This document shows positions 23,501 through 37,114 of a stretch of 64,000 bases of DNA, in pieces. The first letter of the stretch is position 1. Every line of letters starts with the position of its first letter. The notes beneath the pieces were generated by a model. That model ran no database searches. It worked only from the letters and a program-made list of their open reading frames with translations, and was not told the DNA's origin. Position numbers and translations under genes: made by a program. This DNA is from Smittia aterrima (lineage: Eukaryota > Arthropoda > Insecta > Diptera > Chironomidae), in NCBI GenBank assembly GCA_033063855.1, contig CP093831.1, forward strand, positions 18,352,001 through 18,416,000, in the 5' to 3' direction.

Positions 23501-26500
23501 GAGTTTGAAGTGCCGACCTTGGATATGCAAGAAGAGAACAGTTTGATTTAAATAAAATTGAAAGGAATCCCGAGAATAAAGTCATCGATTTATATGGAAA
23601 TATTTTGAATCACAATAAAGCGACGTGATGTAAGAGAAAAAAGAGATACACGGGATTTTACTTTTCCGCATTTAAATCGCAAGAATGATATTTGATCAGG
23701 TTCTTGACAATCGCACATGGAACAACAAAGACTGAGTGCGAAACTTTTACAGCCGATCGCCATATTTGACGAAGCATTTGAAAAGCATCGCGAGACGAAA
23801 ACAAAGCTGGATTCGATACGAACGCGAGATGCTAAGAGTCGCACGCGAGAAGTTAAAGTAAAGAGCGATTCGGTGAGCGCGAAGACAACGTCGAATGACG
23901 TCACGATCTTGTTTGAAGCTAGAAAAAACCTTTTTCGAATAAGCGAACAGCTTACACTCAAACGAGCCACATTTGGTGGTTATCCTTCAAACAGCTCTCG
24001 AAATTATTTTATGGACGAATGCATGACTTTTATTCGTTCGAAAGCGCTTTTGGTGACTGCCAAGCCAATAATAAAAGTATTTGCACTCAACAAATAGACA
24101 ATTGTTTGTAGATGGAGCGCTAGGGGCCACTGTTTGCCCAATAAATCACTCTAATCAATCTTGTGAATTGTTCAATCGCTTCCTCAGCTTCTGGGCTAAT
24201 ATAATCGTAGAGTGCAGACTCACTCAATTAACATTCCCATAATAAAGGTTGTGCTGCTGCTGCTGTGGTTGGTGGTCAGTCAATCAATCGGTCAAGATGA
24301 TAAATAAACTTCCAATTTCAGAAGCTAGATTCAATTTACATAAATTCCAGATCGACACCTTCGCACTCGACAAAAATATTTTTAATTCACTTTTTTGCAC
24401 AATGTTTTTAGTTAGTTTTTTAATAGTTTTTGTTGTTGTTTTTGCTTCAGTTCGTTTCTTTGAATCTCAAGAGTAATTTAATCGCGGGGAAAAGCGAGAT
24501 TTTTTCTGTTTTCAAAACAATTTTGCTTCTTAGAAGCGCCCACGCACGGTAACAAGTTTCTACCGTTTTCCTCTTTAATTACAAAGTCGATTGCTTCACA
24601 CTTTCAAGTAAGCTTCTTCGCTCCACGACAAAATAGCAATTGCAGCCGTTTTTAAACAATCATTAATTATCGTTTAAGCACTTTACGATCTGTTTGCAAT
24701 CAGATCAAATACCACAAGCGAACGCAAAATATCCCGAATGTTAAACTTCCAATTTAATAAAGGGATTCTGCTTGAATGTTCAAAGGGTTCTTAACGATCT
24801 CGCGTCACAATTTCACAAGTTTTTTCTTCTCCGAACTGCGGATTCAAAGAAAAATAACTGAAATTAGGCTCTGCGACTGGTTCGATTGAAGAACAGGCAT
24901 TCACTAGCAAACAAGGCTGCTGTAGCCATAGGCAAAGCAATGAATTTTTCGAGACATTGGCGAAAAGCCGCGTTTGTGTGCAAAGTTTATATCGTCAACA
25001 GTTGTTTTGCCTTATTTGTAATCAGCATGTAGGTATCGAATAACATTTACGACGTCAATGTATGGTAAATGGAACAGTCACGAAACGCTGATAAGGACAT
25101 TTCTGCGAAGACATCATTAAAGCGAAAAGTGTTGATATAATCAGAGGAAGGAGAAAGTTCAACAATGCGATTTCGATTGTTCCGTAAAGGAGGTTCTGAC
25201 TGTACTATGAAGTTATAGTTCTATCTTCAGGTATTAATCTTAAGCGGACATTCCCTCGAAGAACTACAATTTATTGAGACATCCTGGTGTTTAAGTTCAC
25301 TTAGACAGCTCCTTGAACGGCTAGCTAAAGCTTTAGCTACATCAACTCCCGCAGCTGCCCAAACGATTGCGAAACTTATTGAAAAACTCGCTCAGGAGAG
25401 TAAAATAAAATTTAATAAAAACTTGTCGTCTCCATAACAAGCTAAGATATTGGAACTTGAAACAGAAGATCTCTAAATGGCTCTGCGGGTCTTTTGCCTC
25501 GTTGAATCACAAAAACGTAAAAAGTCTTCTTTCGTTCTGACTGCCCATGAAAAAAATGCGCGAAATTTCTTCAATTGAAGAGTTTCTGGTTTTTTTTGTC
25601 CCAGTTCTCAAATAAACTGCGGTTTCTAACTCATCTCAAGAATAAGAAAAATTCATTGATTTTCGATTTGTGGCTCATCTTCTTTTCTGTTAGTCGTCTC
25701 ACATTATGAAACAAAAAGTTCATGAAATGATTTTGTGTTTCCATTAAAGGTTTCGCTTGTTTAAAAATAGATTTCGAGAGCTTCCAAAGCAATTTGTTGA
25801 AAAGGCGCGAGTGACACTCTCTGCTTTACTTTAAAGGCGACTTGCTTAAACAAAACTTCAATCGAGCAGCCGAAGCAAAATCGAAACTTTCTTTTCATAT
25901 TAGATTACAATCTCCCGATCGATCGATCGTTATTGTGGAAACAATATCGACACCCAAACACGAGCACACACGCGACAGACACGAAACAGATCAGAGAAAT
26001 TATGCAATTATCGATCGAGATTGTATTATTTTTTCATCGTCTCTCGCTAGGTGTTACATGAATTGATTTGGAAGAAAGCATGGCAATTAAAGTTTTATCG
26101 GATTTATTTCTTCCTGGCGGAGCCGTCAGTGGGTTACGTCATGTCAACATCTCAGTTTGACTTTAATTTTCGTTTAATGTACGGAAACGCTTAGTAATTT
26201 ACGAATTGGAAATCTTTCACTTTCAAAGGCTTTTTTTGGATCCACAATTCAAGATAAATTAAACAACGCGTGCAATAAATTTTGATTTGATTTCTTTTTC
26301 TTCCATAGCTCGTTTCTGCTCCATTGAGATTCAATTAAATCAGTGGCGATTATTGATTGATTAACACAGAAAAAAAGCTTCCCAGAAGTCAATTAAATAA
26401 GCATTTCCATCTAAATCACTGATGACTAACGATGAGTAGACTCACCACATGGCCTGAACTGAGACGGGCTTGAAGATGTGCTGACGACCGGATCCGCTTA

Positions 26501-27789
26501 CGCTGAAACCGCTATATAAGAAGATTTATAATTAGGCCTATTCGAATAGTTATAGCATCAATGTGACTCACCCGTCGCCATCGAGTCTTATAGCGGTATC
26601 GGCGAGAACTTTGAGTACTAAGCCGACAGTCGTCTTCTCATTGCAATCGATACCCAGCAAACATGACTCCTCCATCTCGTTCGATGACCCTCGACTACAA
26701 CTGCTGCCGACATTCGAATCTGTTTCGCATTGGTTGTCGTCCATGCTGGGACAATGATTTGTGTTGTCAACATCTAACGACACATTATCACATGTGGTCA
26801 AATTAGCACTAAAACGTGAACCACCGCTACTCGTCGCCTCATTAAAATAACTAGTTGGATTCAATGAAATACTACTGCTGTTATTGTTGTTGCTGATACT
26901 GGTCGGTTGATTAAGATGTGATGTAACTGAATCAGCATGACGACACGAGCTGACGCCGGGCACTGCGAGCTGTTGTATCTTCGACACTGGCCGTGAAACA
27001 ACCACCAAGTATCGAGTGCGTCCAGCGCGCAATGATTCCAGTTTGACAGCCTAAACAAACGAAAGAAATGCATCAGAGAAAGGTCAATATTTATATGTTC
27101 CATCCGAATGATCTTCACATCATCTCTCACGAATGTTGTTCGAGGTCGCGAATTTCGCTTTGTTTATCTCATTTTACGATCTCGGCCGGGGGTTTTGTGT
27201 TTCTGAAAATTTCTCGCTCACGCTGGCAACGTGCCAGATCGAGCGACTGAGAGAAGCAAACACACATTTTCCGCGAACGAGAGACACAACGACTCGCCGC
27301 ACATTTGTTTTCTCGAAAACGGGACTTTTATGGCTGCGCCATGAACGATTACAGCGAGAAAAAAACGTATCGACAGCTTCTTTTTCTTCTCATCATCTCG
27401 CTTGAGTTACAGCCGAGAGAAGAGAAACGTTTGGCGTTTTGAGACGAGAATTCTAATTTGTATGGAGATGAAAAGTTATTGATAGATCTTTATGGGCATT
27501 TTTATCGCGCGCGCCAGCAGGTCGTTGAGTGAGAGTGACCTCGTATCTCATGCTACGTGAGATGTTCCGAATCATAAACTTTACCATTTTGAGCGTTTCC
27601 TCGGGCCGCAACAAGTAAAACATTGACTGTAAATGCTGTTGAATATCGCTACTGCTTCCGATCGACGTCTGACTTGCTGAAAGCTCGTTGGAGATCTGAC
27701 TGAACCTACGACCATCGCCACGTTGAAGTCGTTCATTTGATCCCAACATCAATGCAGTTCCCTTGCCGGCGAAGTAACATTCATTTAAA
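20566..27789 (-). CDS. ssh: Slingshot protein phosphatase (cofilin phosphatase), 5' end missing
   Basis: Six minus-strand exons join in frame: 27789-27585, 27050-26572, 26511-26446, 23517-23323, 23262-22993 and 22930-20566, giving 1,192 residues. The conserved slingshot N-terminal region carries ECYFAGKGTAL, LLGIDCNEKTTVGLVL and HIFKPVSVQAMW. It is followed by a DEK-C-like segment (VDLDEVTSKYIRGRLEE) and a dual-specificity phosphatase domain from ILGQMDAPTEIFDHVYLGSE to the catalytic loop HCKMGISRSAS. The nucleophilic Cys codon is 22753-22755, and Arg and Ser of the loop are present. The long Ser/Asn/Gln-rich tail is low complexity. The enzyme dephosphorylates cofilin and so activates actin filament turnover. 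The first mapped exon starts in mid-codon at 27789, so an upstream exon with the start remains unfound; an internal ATG at 27752 is an alternative. Confidence 0.95.
23717..24097 (+). other. Uncertain 126-codon ORF in a slingshot intron
   Basis: An ATG-initiated open frame on the opposite strand within the 2.9-kb intron (23518-26445). It is rich in Lys, Arg, Thr and Ser with no domain I recognise. A minus-strand frame of equal length covers much of it, so openness may reflect local base composition. It ends 15 bp before a MITE-like terminus, so it could be sequence carried by that element. Confidence 0.2.
24112..24151 (+). mobile_element. Right-end fragment of a MITE related to that at 345-1046
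   Basis: GGAGCGCTAGGGGCCAC then TTTGCCC and AATCACTC followed by TA resembles the right terminus of the first MITE (GTGGCGCTTGGAAGGCAAATCACTC|TA). The matching left terminus was not found nearby, so this is a truncated or diverged relative. Confidence 0.45.
25231..25437 (+). other. Unexplained 68-codon open segment behind a splice-acceptor-like site
   Basis: Directly after TATCTTCAG an open frame runs 68 codons to TAA and encodes an alanine/leucine/lysine-rich helix-like peptide including ALATSTPAAAQTIAKLIEKL. It has no Met near its start, and stops precede the acceptor-like site. It could be the last exon of an unknown nested gene, an exon relic, or chance. No partner exon was identified. 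Confidence 0.2.
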
Positions 27790-30700
27790 CTGCAATGAGT
27801 AGAGGAAGAAAAGCTTGATTAATCACATAATTAAATCGTCATCGTCTTGTTGTTGTTGTTGTCATCCTATCAAGATCACGGTTTAAAAATAAATTTACGT
27901 CGTCTAAAGAGCGCGCGAGTAGAGGAAAATCCACAACTTAATGAGCCGCACCAAAAACACTACAACGAGGTGGCAATTATATCATAGCGAGTGGTGCAAT
28001 TTGCAGTTTTTTGTTTCAAATTCTCACGCTCGCTGCCAAATTCGGAGCAATTATTTTTTTTGTGGTTTATTTCATTGACTTTCAGTTGTTTTATGGCTTC
28101 GATCAAAGCTTCATCGACGTCTCTCCAGCAGCTAATTGATCTACGTTTTAAACTTTTTAGACCCGTGACACTGCATTTCGATGCCAACTGATTATGGAAC
28201 TAGGGGAGATGGTTTATTGGCTGCTCTATATGGGATTAGCGAGCCCGCGTTCGTCAATCGCATGTGATAGCTCGAGTTGATAATTGCGCTATTTTCAGTT
28301 CGCGAATTACGACATACACAGTGAGAAAACTCCGTTCCTTCTCACATTGAATTGATCGATTAGTAAACATGAATTTGATCTTTTGCATTCTTTTTAACAG
28401 CGAATTGAGCACACCGAGGCACCATTAATATCAATCTCTTGTTTCCAACAATGCTACACAAGGTTAACGTGCTTGAAGTTGCGAATAATTGAATGGGTAA
28501 AAAAAGTTAAAATCATGAGGAGGGAAAAAAAATCGCCACTTTTGACCTTCACATGGTTTTGGGAAGCTTTTGTATTTGTTGAGAACTTTGCCTTTCGCGG
28601 ATCTCTTTCTCATCATTAAATGAAACTGTTTGAGAAACAGATATTCGCAGAACATTAAAAGCATGTCTTGGATCGTACACGATCATTAATTAAGATCATC
28701 AGGACATCTCAGGGTGTGGTCAGGTTTTAGAGCTTCGCAAAAACATCAAACTCATTCTAATAAAGAAGCTGAATCTTTATGACGGTGTTCATATTAAAAG
28801 TTTATTACTTGCCTCGCCCCTTAAGCCACATTTTAATGACAACGTTTGATTAACACGATTTTATTCTGAGCAGAAGAGTCAAGTTATTTGATATTGCGAA
28901 TGAATACAAAGAAACTTCTTTGATTTCCCGTTTGGCATGAAAGTGCATACTATACAACAAACTTCATTGTCTGTCGTTAATCGATTCGAATGAATCATTA
29001 AAAAAATAAAAACGAAAGACTTCCTCGATGTCGCGAGTCATCATTATTCTCTGAAACTACTAACCGATTTATCGCTAGCGAAATTACAAAACTTCTCGCA
29101 CCTACCGGCAAGCCCAACGCACAACATCGACGATTACCAAATCTTCGTTGCATTGAAAGCCAACTCCGATCGCGCGCATAAACTCCGTTAAGCTTGCGAA
29201 TTAAAAATCTATTCGTAATGCAAATGCATCATCGTACATATGAAAAACAAATTATTTTATTTATTTCGATGCATTTGAAACTGAAATTCCATTGTGCAAA
29301 CGAAAAAATATTCTTGCAAAACAACAGATTTTTTTTCGATTTCTTGCATTGTTTTACAGCGTTTCGCGATTATATAAGCAAACTGTTTTGCTTTGATGGA
29401 ATTAATGGGAGAATAAAATTTCATCGCGCTTCGCTTTGACAAGTCCTCAGGGCTTGTTGTCTTCTAAACTCTTTGACGTAAATCTTTTAGACTGTCGAAG
29501 CGAATGGAAGTCACAATGCTGGAGGATAAAAAGACTCGTCGTCGTAAATCTATCTCCATCGCTCGGTTTCACCTCATGCAATTCAAATTGCTCAACTTTA
29601 ACGACATGCTTTTGTCATCACACCCAATAGCGATGTCGTTTAGCCATTCTTCGCTTCACCTGAAAGACAGTCTTCATTTTCGACTGCAATTATCTGTTTT
29701 GCTCTCGCTGCGGCATTAAAACTGTTGTTTTATTGCCTCGCTTGTGTTTTCCTAATGTATTTTCACCCATGGTGCCTTCGACGTGTCTCGGCTCAGCGTT
29801 AAACAACAACAGTCGTGTTACCGCAGCATGGAAAGCAAGTTGAAAATTGAACCACACGAAAAAAATGAGCGAAAATAAATAAAAATTTATTTGTCTTAAA
29901 GCAAAGTGTTATGCAACTTTATATTTTCAATGGAGCAGTGATTTTGGCCTTTGGGTAAAGCGACCGCAAATCACAACGTCAGAGCAGTGAGAACAAGGGA
30001 AACCAGCTTGATGTTAATGAAATAATCGGATAATTGGATTACAATCATAGACTGTGAACCAGAAATTGAGCCGTACGACGAATTCGTTTGATTTCTAAAT
30101 AAGTGCAATTTTTTTTTCTTTCAGAGATTTTAACTGCGCCGTGTCTAGTCGCGAGATCTCGAAAGCAATTTTCGTTTTCGGAAACCCTTAGTTGGTAGCA
30201 TCTGCTGTAGACGATCGTTATGAGCATGTTATAAAATTTATTCACGAAAGCATCGTCGTAAGCGACGAAAGAAAGTCAACTAATTACAATAAAATAAATA
30301 TTTGTATGTAAATCTTTGAACTAATTAATGTAATTACTTAATAATAAATATAAAGCCTTTAAGCGATATGCCCATTCAAGTGTTTTAACTTTTAGAATAT
30401 ACTTATTGTCACGATGAATCCTCCATGAAATAGTTTAAAAAGCTTCGATGAATTTACAATAGTAAAGAATTAAAAATTCAGTAGAATTAAAAAACTTCAT
30501 TATTCCTTCGATCCATTTCCGTTAAAGTAGAAATGTAAGCCAAGTGCAAGATGGGTGTAAGATGAGTGTATTCCGAGTCATTGTTTTGAATTAAAAATTC
30601 TTAGCTGCACCTTTTGTAGCAGCTGAAGTTCCTTCAATACGATGATAACATTGAAAATTTTGAAGATAGAAATTTAAAATTACTTTGAATATGTCACAGC

Positions 30701-33700
30701 CTGAACAGATAAAACTGTCTTCCATGACGATGTTAAGAAATCTTTGAAGAAACGTGAAGCTGCTGAGTAAGTAGCAAATAGGTTTTTCTCCGATTTTGAG
30801 TGATCCACGCGGCGGTCCAACGTTTTTACTTTTCATTAAGTGATTAATCATTTAAGACTTAAAATTTTAAATTTCTTTTATATTTTTCGCGCGGCGAGAT
30901 TCATAAATGGTGAGAACGGCGATCGTAAACGACAAACCTCTTCAGACTGTGATTCGTCCGAAAAGCAAAAACGACAAATCTTTCTTTCTCACATTCGAGA
31001 GATTGCAAAGTTGCGCACAATAGTTAGCGTTTATATTGTTCGTTGTCGTCGTTGTTTGTTAATTTGATATGCGCGACATATTAAATTATAATTTTTTATT
31101 CAAGTTCTCTCTAATAAGGCGAAGACAGATAGAGCAAATCACTTTGAAACAAAAGAGCGAAAGTTGAACAAACAGTTACATTGTCTAGTGTGTTGTCGTC
31201 GTTTTTAAAAATTTCGCTATGGCTTGTCAGTTGTCACTTGACTCGGCTATTGCGAATGATTAAATTGACGAATGTGTTGAAGTAAGCATCAAAATTCGAG
31301 CTTTTACAAAAAATTGTTTTTAAAGCTCAAAGGTTTAAAATTTTACGTTTATCGAGAAAGGGATTTAAAAAACCATTAGCTAGGGACGTGATGATATTAC
31401 GTAAATAATGATTGAGAACGACGATGAATTTTCTCTTTACGAGATTAAATTGCTGGTTTTAACTTTTTGGTTCATTTTCTTAATAGTCGCCTAACCGGAA
31501 ATTGTCAATAATCTCTGAGAAACGTTTGATGTATGTACATAACCCGTGTACGCCTCCCCCTTAAGTATCACTTGTAAGATGACGCACTTTCTTACTTTTA
31601 ATTGAGAAAGATTTCAATCAATGTGTACATGTTAAAGCGGCTTAAAACGCCCATCAAGATCACATTCATGCTCAACTTGTTAGCATCGTTTTCGTGTTTG
31701 TGGATTGTCCGCAAAAAAAGTTTTCCTTTCGCTATTTACCAAATTGATTCGGAATTGCAAACAAAACGCGAGGCACCGTTAGGCTTTGTGCCCCCAATTC
31801 CATTACAACATTTCGTAAGTGTTTTTCTTTCTGTGTTGTCGTCCGCTGTCAGCTAATTGATTTATGACCATTATGAGCAATTGTAGGAAATTAAGTAAAA
31901 AATCAAGAAAACAAAATTTGGAACGTGTCGCAAGTGTCAAATCCGGTTGCGGCGAACTTAACAAAATTTTGCATTCAGTTTATCGCGAAACGGCCTATTT
32001 CGACTGCGAAATAGATTAATTGAAATCAACTAGCTTTCTAAGTCAATGAATGGAAAAATTTATTCGTTAACTGGCAAAAAAGGCACAAAACTTTTAAAGC
32101 TGGTGGCGTCAGTATACATATCGATCGACTGCGTTTCATAAAAGTATTTAAAAAAAATTCTGGACATTCTAAGTTAGACGAGAATTCAGTGCAAAGTACG
32201 CGCAGTGAAAAATCAATTTAAGGAAAATTACTCGAATGAGTTCAATGGCCGACGTCGCCACAAATTCTATGTTTGTTCCCCTCGTGTACGACGTGCTTTT
32301 TCCTCGTCCTTCAACGGTTTCTACCCCATCGCTATTTAAGTGCTATTTGAGCTCGTCTCGCGCCACGAAGCAACTCGAAACTTCATGCATTCAAGGGACT
32401 TGTTAACAATCGTCATGGCATCGCGACGGAACTCAAATTTCGACGAAGTTTCATTGTTTGACACATCTTTCATCAAAACATTTCACAATTCGATAGCTGC
32501 ACAAATTCATGAGTCGCTGCTAATCGGTAGGACGAAAATAGATCGATACTTGGTGTCGCAATAATTTTGGTCGACCTTGCTTTATCGCTTTTTGTTCAAA
32601 ACAAAAGTGATAAGGCCACGATGTGAAACACGTTCGCCACTGGAAATCTGAAGCAAGCGAGCGAGAGATGAAACAACAGTTGTTTATGGTCGTTGACTCA
32701 ACAAAGTGTCGACTCGTCATTTATATGGCGTAAAAAGTTTATTTTCTTCTTTGGCTCCGAAAATGGGGATTTTTTCGTTGGATTGATAATACTGGAATGC
32801 AGTTTGCTTACCTTTTGCATGTCCTTAGATTCTCCTCATCCCTTCCTCCTCCTGAATCCTGTAATAAATAAGAATAAAGATTAAATGTTTATTTCTTTTC
32901 GGCATTTCAAACGTTAAACAATTTCTCGGCTAACTTCCATTTAATTGAAAATAAACGATTCAAAGCGAGAGAGCAGCGCGAAAATGGATTGCCATACAAA
33001 AGCAATTTTCCTAATATGGTCATATTTCGGAGCAAGCGGTTCCATCGAGTCTGGAGAAAAGCTCAGCGAGCCGCTAACGTAATAAAGAAGACGGAATCGC
33101 TTGTTTTGTTGGCTTATTACTGGAGCCACCGAAACAGAGGAAAAAGTCTTTCATGTGTTTCTAAACACAGAAAAGTGTTTTCCCCATGATTCATAATTCA
33201 TAACCGCGGCTCGCGAGATGAAAACGAAATGCGAGAGAAGAAAATACTTCGCCCATTAATTAATTGGACTCCATTAGTAGCTCCAAAAGATTTCATAATT
33301 CTCTTCACACGTTTTTTACGAGCGCGACTGTCGAAATGCATCCAATTAAGTTATCACGTCGAGAGATGTAAGCCAATTTCCAGGCTTGTCAATCATGACA
33401 TTCAAGTTAATCAAAAGCCGAGCGCAAAAATATTTCACTAGAAGAACAAGTAATGCCGCTGCCGAAATGCCAGCCGATGCCGAGACACTTTGAGGTTGAC
33501 CTTAATGTTTAAAAATATCCACGCTGGACCTAATTTAGTCGATGTGTGTTTTCTCATTCAATTCGCTTCTGACAATCGAGCCCCACATTGCCCATTGATT
33601 CAACCTTTCATTCTCATCATTTCTCCTTCATTGTGTTCCGTGTTTTTATCGAGTTGCTTATCAATACGATGATGTTTCTGTTCTCGGCGGGATGGAATTT

Positions 33701-34416
33701 CTCGGAATAATGATGAGCAACAGAGGATTTTACTTGACCTCAAACCGAAACTGAATACTTTTCATGCTGGCTTTGCTTTTTTTCGGCGTCGTGCATTAAT
33801 CATCTGTGAAATGTGAGTGTTCGTGCATTCTGGAGCGAATAAATTGATAAAGATTTATTTTGAGGGCATGTCGAGGCGACGAAAACCTACAATTAGCGTG
33901 AAGCTAAACAAAAGTCGATTCAGAAGCGGTGACCTCGAAGCATTGCCCAATGAATGTTCAATGTCTTATTGGCTTTCGATGAATAAAATTTTTCAAAACG
34001 TTTTTTCGGCTGATCGCACTGCAGGCTGACGAGTCGCAGATGGAAACGTTTTACGAGATTTTCATGAGCAAAGTTCTCACGTACAGATATTTGGAGGATT
34101 TGCGACCAATTTTCCTTTCTTTCACGAGCAGATATTTCTCTTCTTAGCCAAATGGAGAAATGAAAACTATTTTTAAATCGCTAGCATGTGTCGAAGAGAC
34201 TTGCTCTTCATGCTCGATAGTCGAGTTTTTTTTATTTCCCGCAACAAGCTACGACTCGCGAATGTCGCATCGAGTTAGAGGAGAAGAAACGGGAAGTCAA
34301 GTCTCGTTTTGGGTGGAAAAGCGAAAAAAAATTCCTTGCGTCCATTCGTCGTCTTTCGCGAGAAAGTGAAATAAATGATGTTTTTGAGGTCATGAGTATA
34401 TAATCGCACTCGCTTA

Positions 34417-34621
34417 CATGTGACTGATCCGATGGCGATGTTTTACACCAAGTTCGTTGAGACTTTTTCGCTTCACGACAATCAAATTTCCAAGACTTTT
34501 TTGATGAGTTTGATGAACTTTGTGTGGTACTAGGCTCTTGACAACCCTTCCGGTGGAAGTTGATAATCAGGTCCCAGACAGACGGCGGCTTTGCCGTCGG
34601 CGGTGGCAGAATGTAAAGCAT
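34417..34621 (-). other. Possible first coding exon of unknown gene
   Basis: From ATG at 34621 the frame encodes MLYILPPPTAKPPSVW and a Ser/Lys-rich stretch to SPSDQSH, where a good donor (GTAAGC) begins. The exon would end in phase 0, but the next known slingshot exon needs phase 2, so it cannot join that exon directly. GC content is locally high, and the start lies beside a hairpin-forming GACGGC/GCCGTC sequence. Confidence 0.2.
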
Positions 34622-35772
34622 TTGTCTTAATTGACTTCAATTAGCTTATTCACTGCGTGCATCTATTCAAGGCACTTCTTCGTTATTATTTTGCAAAATT
34701 GTTAATTTAAGTTTTTTTTGCCTTCAACAAATTTATCTTTTTTTGTGTGTGAACCTTATTTTGTACTCATTTTCGTGGCTTATGCCTTTGTCTCTGTAAT
34801 TGGCGAACTGTAGGATTTATTTCAAGTGTAATTGCGAATTATGGTCTCGCGTGCTTTGAGCACCTAAAGTGTGGGTCGAAAATATTCATTGAGAATGACT
34901 TTATGCGCTCCAATAGCCAATGAATGTCCCTCGACACCGTACTGGTTCTGATAACGTTTTTCAAGAACGAGTTGTTTGCATTAGAAACTGCACTTTTTTA
35001 AAAACCGTTTTAATATCTTTTTCTGCATCGCATTCGAATCACGCTCGATGCTTCTTCGATCAATTTCACTACTAGTTTACTCTTCTCAATCCTTCGATAT
35101 CGGTTCAGTTTATTAAATGCCTTTTTTAATACAACTTTCTCATAGAAATTCTAATCGCGGTTGTCTCGTTGCGTTGCCGTTTTTTTAAACTTTCATTTTT
35201 CATTTCTTTTTCCCTCTTTTCTATCTCACTTCCCATTCCATCTATCAGCATTTGCACAACCAGATTTTTTAATTAAAGTTTTCTATCTGCCTTTGGCACA
35301 TTCACTCACTAAACTGCAGTTGCAATCATTTGTCGTTAATCACGAAACACAACGCCGAAGTGAAAAGTGAATGAAAACCGAGTTTTTTTTTTCTTCGTTT
35401 CACGAGAGAGTCTCGGAACGCGTCGAATCGACTCAAGAGCTGAATTTAAACTGAGTTGAGCGTTGTTGAGCAGACAAACGCTTTGTTTTCATTTCGCATC
35501 GGGCTTTTCTTCTTCAGTCGCTTTGAAGTTCTTCTTCGCCAAACACAGCTCAGAGCTCGCTCTTTTTCACACTTTGAAACATATGGAGACGATATTTTGT
35601 TCAACGATGGTTACGAAGAGAGGATAGAGAATAAAGACAACTCGTTGTTGATGTCGTTGATTTCCTTGTAGCAACGTGTGAATTAACCTGATGATACCTT
35701 TGCTTCCTGCACTTAAATATGTATCCTTCTTTACCCGTTCTTTGACCTCTTCGTATCCTGAATGACCTTCAG

Positions 35773-35804
35773 TCTGATGTTTGATCTGGGACCAGATCAT
35801 CAGA
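35773..35804. repeat. Interrupted palindrome
   Basis: TCTGAT and GATCTGG pair with CCAGATC and ATCAGA across a 2-base centre; the left arm has a 4-base bulge (GTTT). A possible hairpin in the region upstream of slingshot, function unknown. Confidence 0.6.
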
Positions 35805-36781
35805 CCATATCATCAGAATAAAAGTTCCCTCGAATATCAGTGTCCCTTGTCATCGTTCTATCTTGACTAACCACCTTTTTCTTCTTGTCATCATTTAACT
35901 CTATGTCGATTCACATTAAATATCGGATCATCCTCTTATCGCGAGTAATTTTCCATATGAACAGTTTTTGCATCTTTTGTTTACATTTGAAACTGACAGC
36001 TCGAGTTAGGATGAGTCAATTTTTTATTAATTTCTCTCTTATCAAGAATCTCTCAATTCATTTCAAATTCGATTTAAAGTCGAGCGATCGAGATAAGGAA
36101 TTGGGCGAAGCTCCAATCGAGCTTTAGAAACATTGAAATCTTTACGACTTTTCGAGGCAATAAATGAAAAATAAAATATTATTAACTTGGAATTGAATCA
36201 TTATGTATGTTGCTAGATTCATTATTATCTAGAATTATCTTTCTCGCTTTTTTTCTGCAAAGAGTTCAGCACGAAAATCTATTTAGCAGTTCTGTAATAA
36301 CTGCAATAACTTTGATTGAGGTTTTCTGATTGAATCCAAACTCTTCACGATTCTCGCTGACGGAGAAACAAAGAAAATTTTGCCCAAACATGGGATTTTC
36401 CTCGGAAAATTCGTCAGAAACCATTGTACATGAGCCAAAACGTTCTAATTTAAATTGCGCAACTTTGTTTCACTTTCTACTTACACTGGAACTGGATATT
36501 GAATTAGAATTTGATGGGCTTCTCTCTAGAATAACTAAAGCCATTGTTTATTCTAGAAATCAGGATTTTCGCGATGTTTTCACTATTATTTTCCCGTCAA
36601 AACTAGTTCTGGTGTCACTTTACTTTTTTATTCCAAAACACAAGATGAGCGTTTTCAACAAAACAAAAAATTCCTCGATTGAGGGAACTCAATAACTCAG
36701 GGAAGTACGCTACGAACTGACAAAATAGAAACATTGAAAGAGAGATTCTCACGTTTTCATTAGTTTACGAACAAATCAAGA

Positions 36782-37114
36782 ATGGCAGCGCAGATAACCT
36801 TCGATCAGCTTGATAAAGATCAGATCAAATCGGTAAATCATCTCAAGCTTTACAGTGAATCGTGAATTTATTTATTTTCTTTTTAGTTTCAAGATTTTCT
36901 TCTAAGTTATAACAAGTTGTCAGAAACTTGTTTCACCGATTGCATCTTTGACTTCACTACACGTTCTGTAGGCGACCGGGAAGATCGCTGTGCAATGAAC
37001 TGCATGGAAAAGTTCCTGAAGATGAATCAAAGAATTAGTCAACGCTTCCAAGAATTTCAGATGATTGCAAATGAAAATCTGTTAGCAGCGAATCAAAAGG
37101 CTCAAGGAAAATAA
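36782..37114 (+). CDS. Tim9: Mitochondrial import inner-membrane translocase subunit Tim9
   Basis: Two exons (36782-36832 and 36887-37114) encode 92 residues, the usual small-Tim size. The twin CX3C motif is intact (CFTDC and CAMNC), flanked by YNKLSET, DFTTRSV and the characteristic KFLKMNQRISQRFQEFQ. Tim9 forms a hexameric chaperone with Tim10 in the intermembrane space and escorts hydrophobic carriers to the TIM22 complex. There is no presequence, as expected, because import uses the disulfide relay. The intron is only 54 bp. AATAAA at 37172-37177 is a likely poly(A) signal. The gene converges with Grip91, and the two stop codons are about 225 bp apart, so the 3' ends lie close together. 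Confidence 0.96.

Larger units (their letters stand above)
27790..36781. other. Gene-poor 9 kb upstream of slingshot
   Basis: No protein-coding gene could be supported. As the slingshot 5' exon is missing, this region probably contains its first intron or intron chain and regulatory DNA. A minus-strand frame at 34621-34417 ending at a GTAAGC donor is listed separately. AT-rich, with short open frames on both strands. Confidence 0.45.

Noticed and set aside
27960..28187. 75-codon minus-strand frame as slingshot first exon
   Set aside because: Possible donor gives phase 1, but the exon at 27789 needs an incoming phase of 2; no slingshot N-terminal similarity.
36330..36695. 121-codon frame just upstream of Tim9
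   Set aside because: No similarity to known proteins and no splice link to Tim9, whose own first exon begins at 36782.
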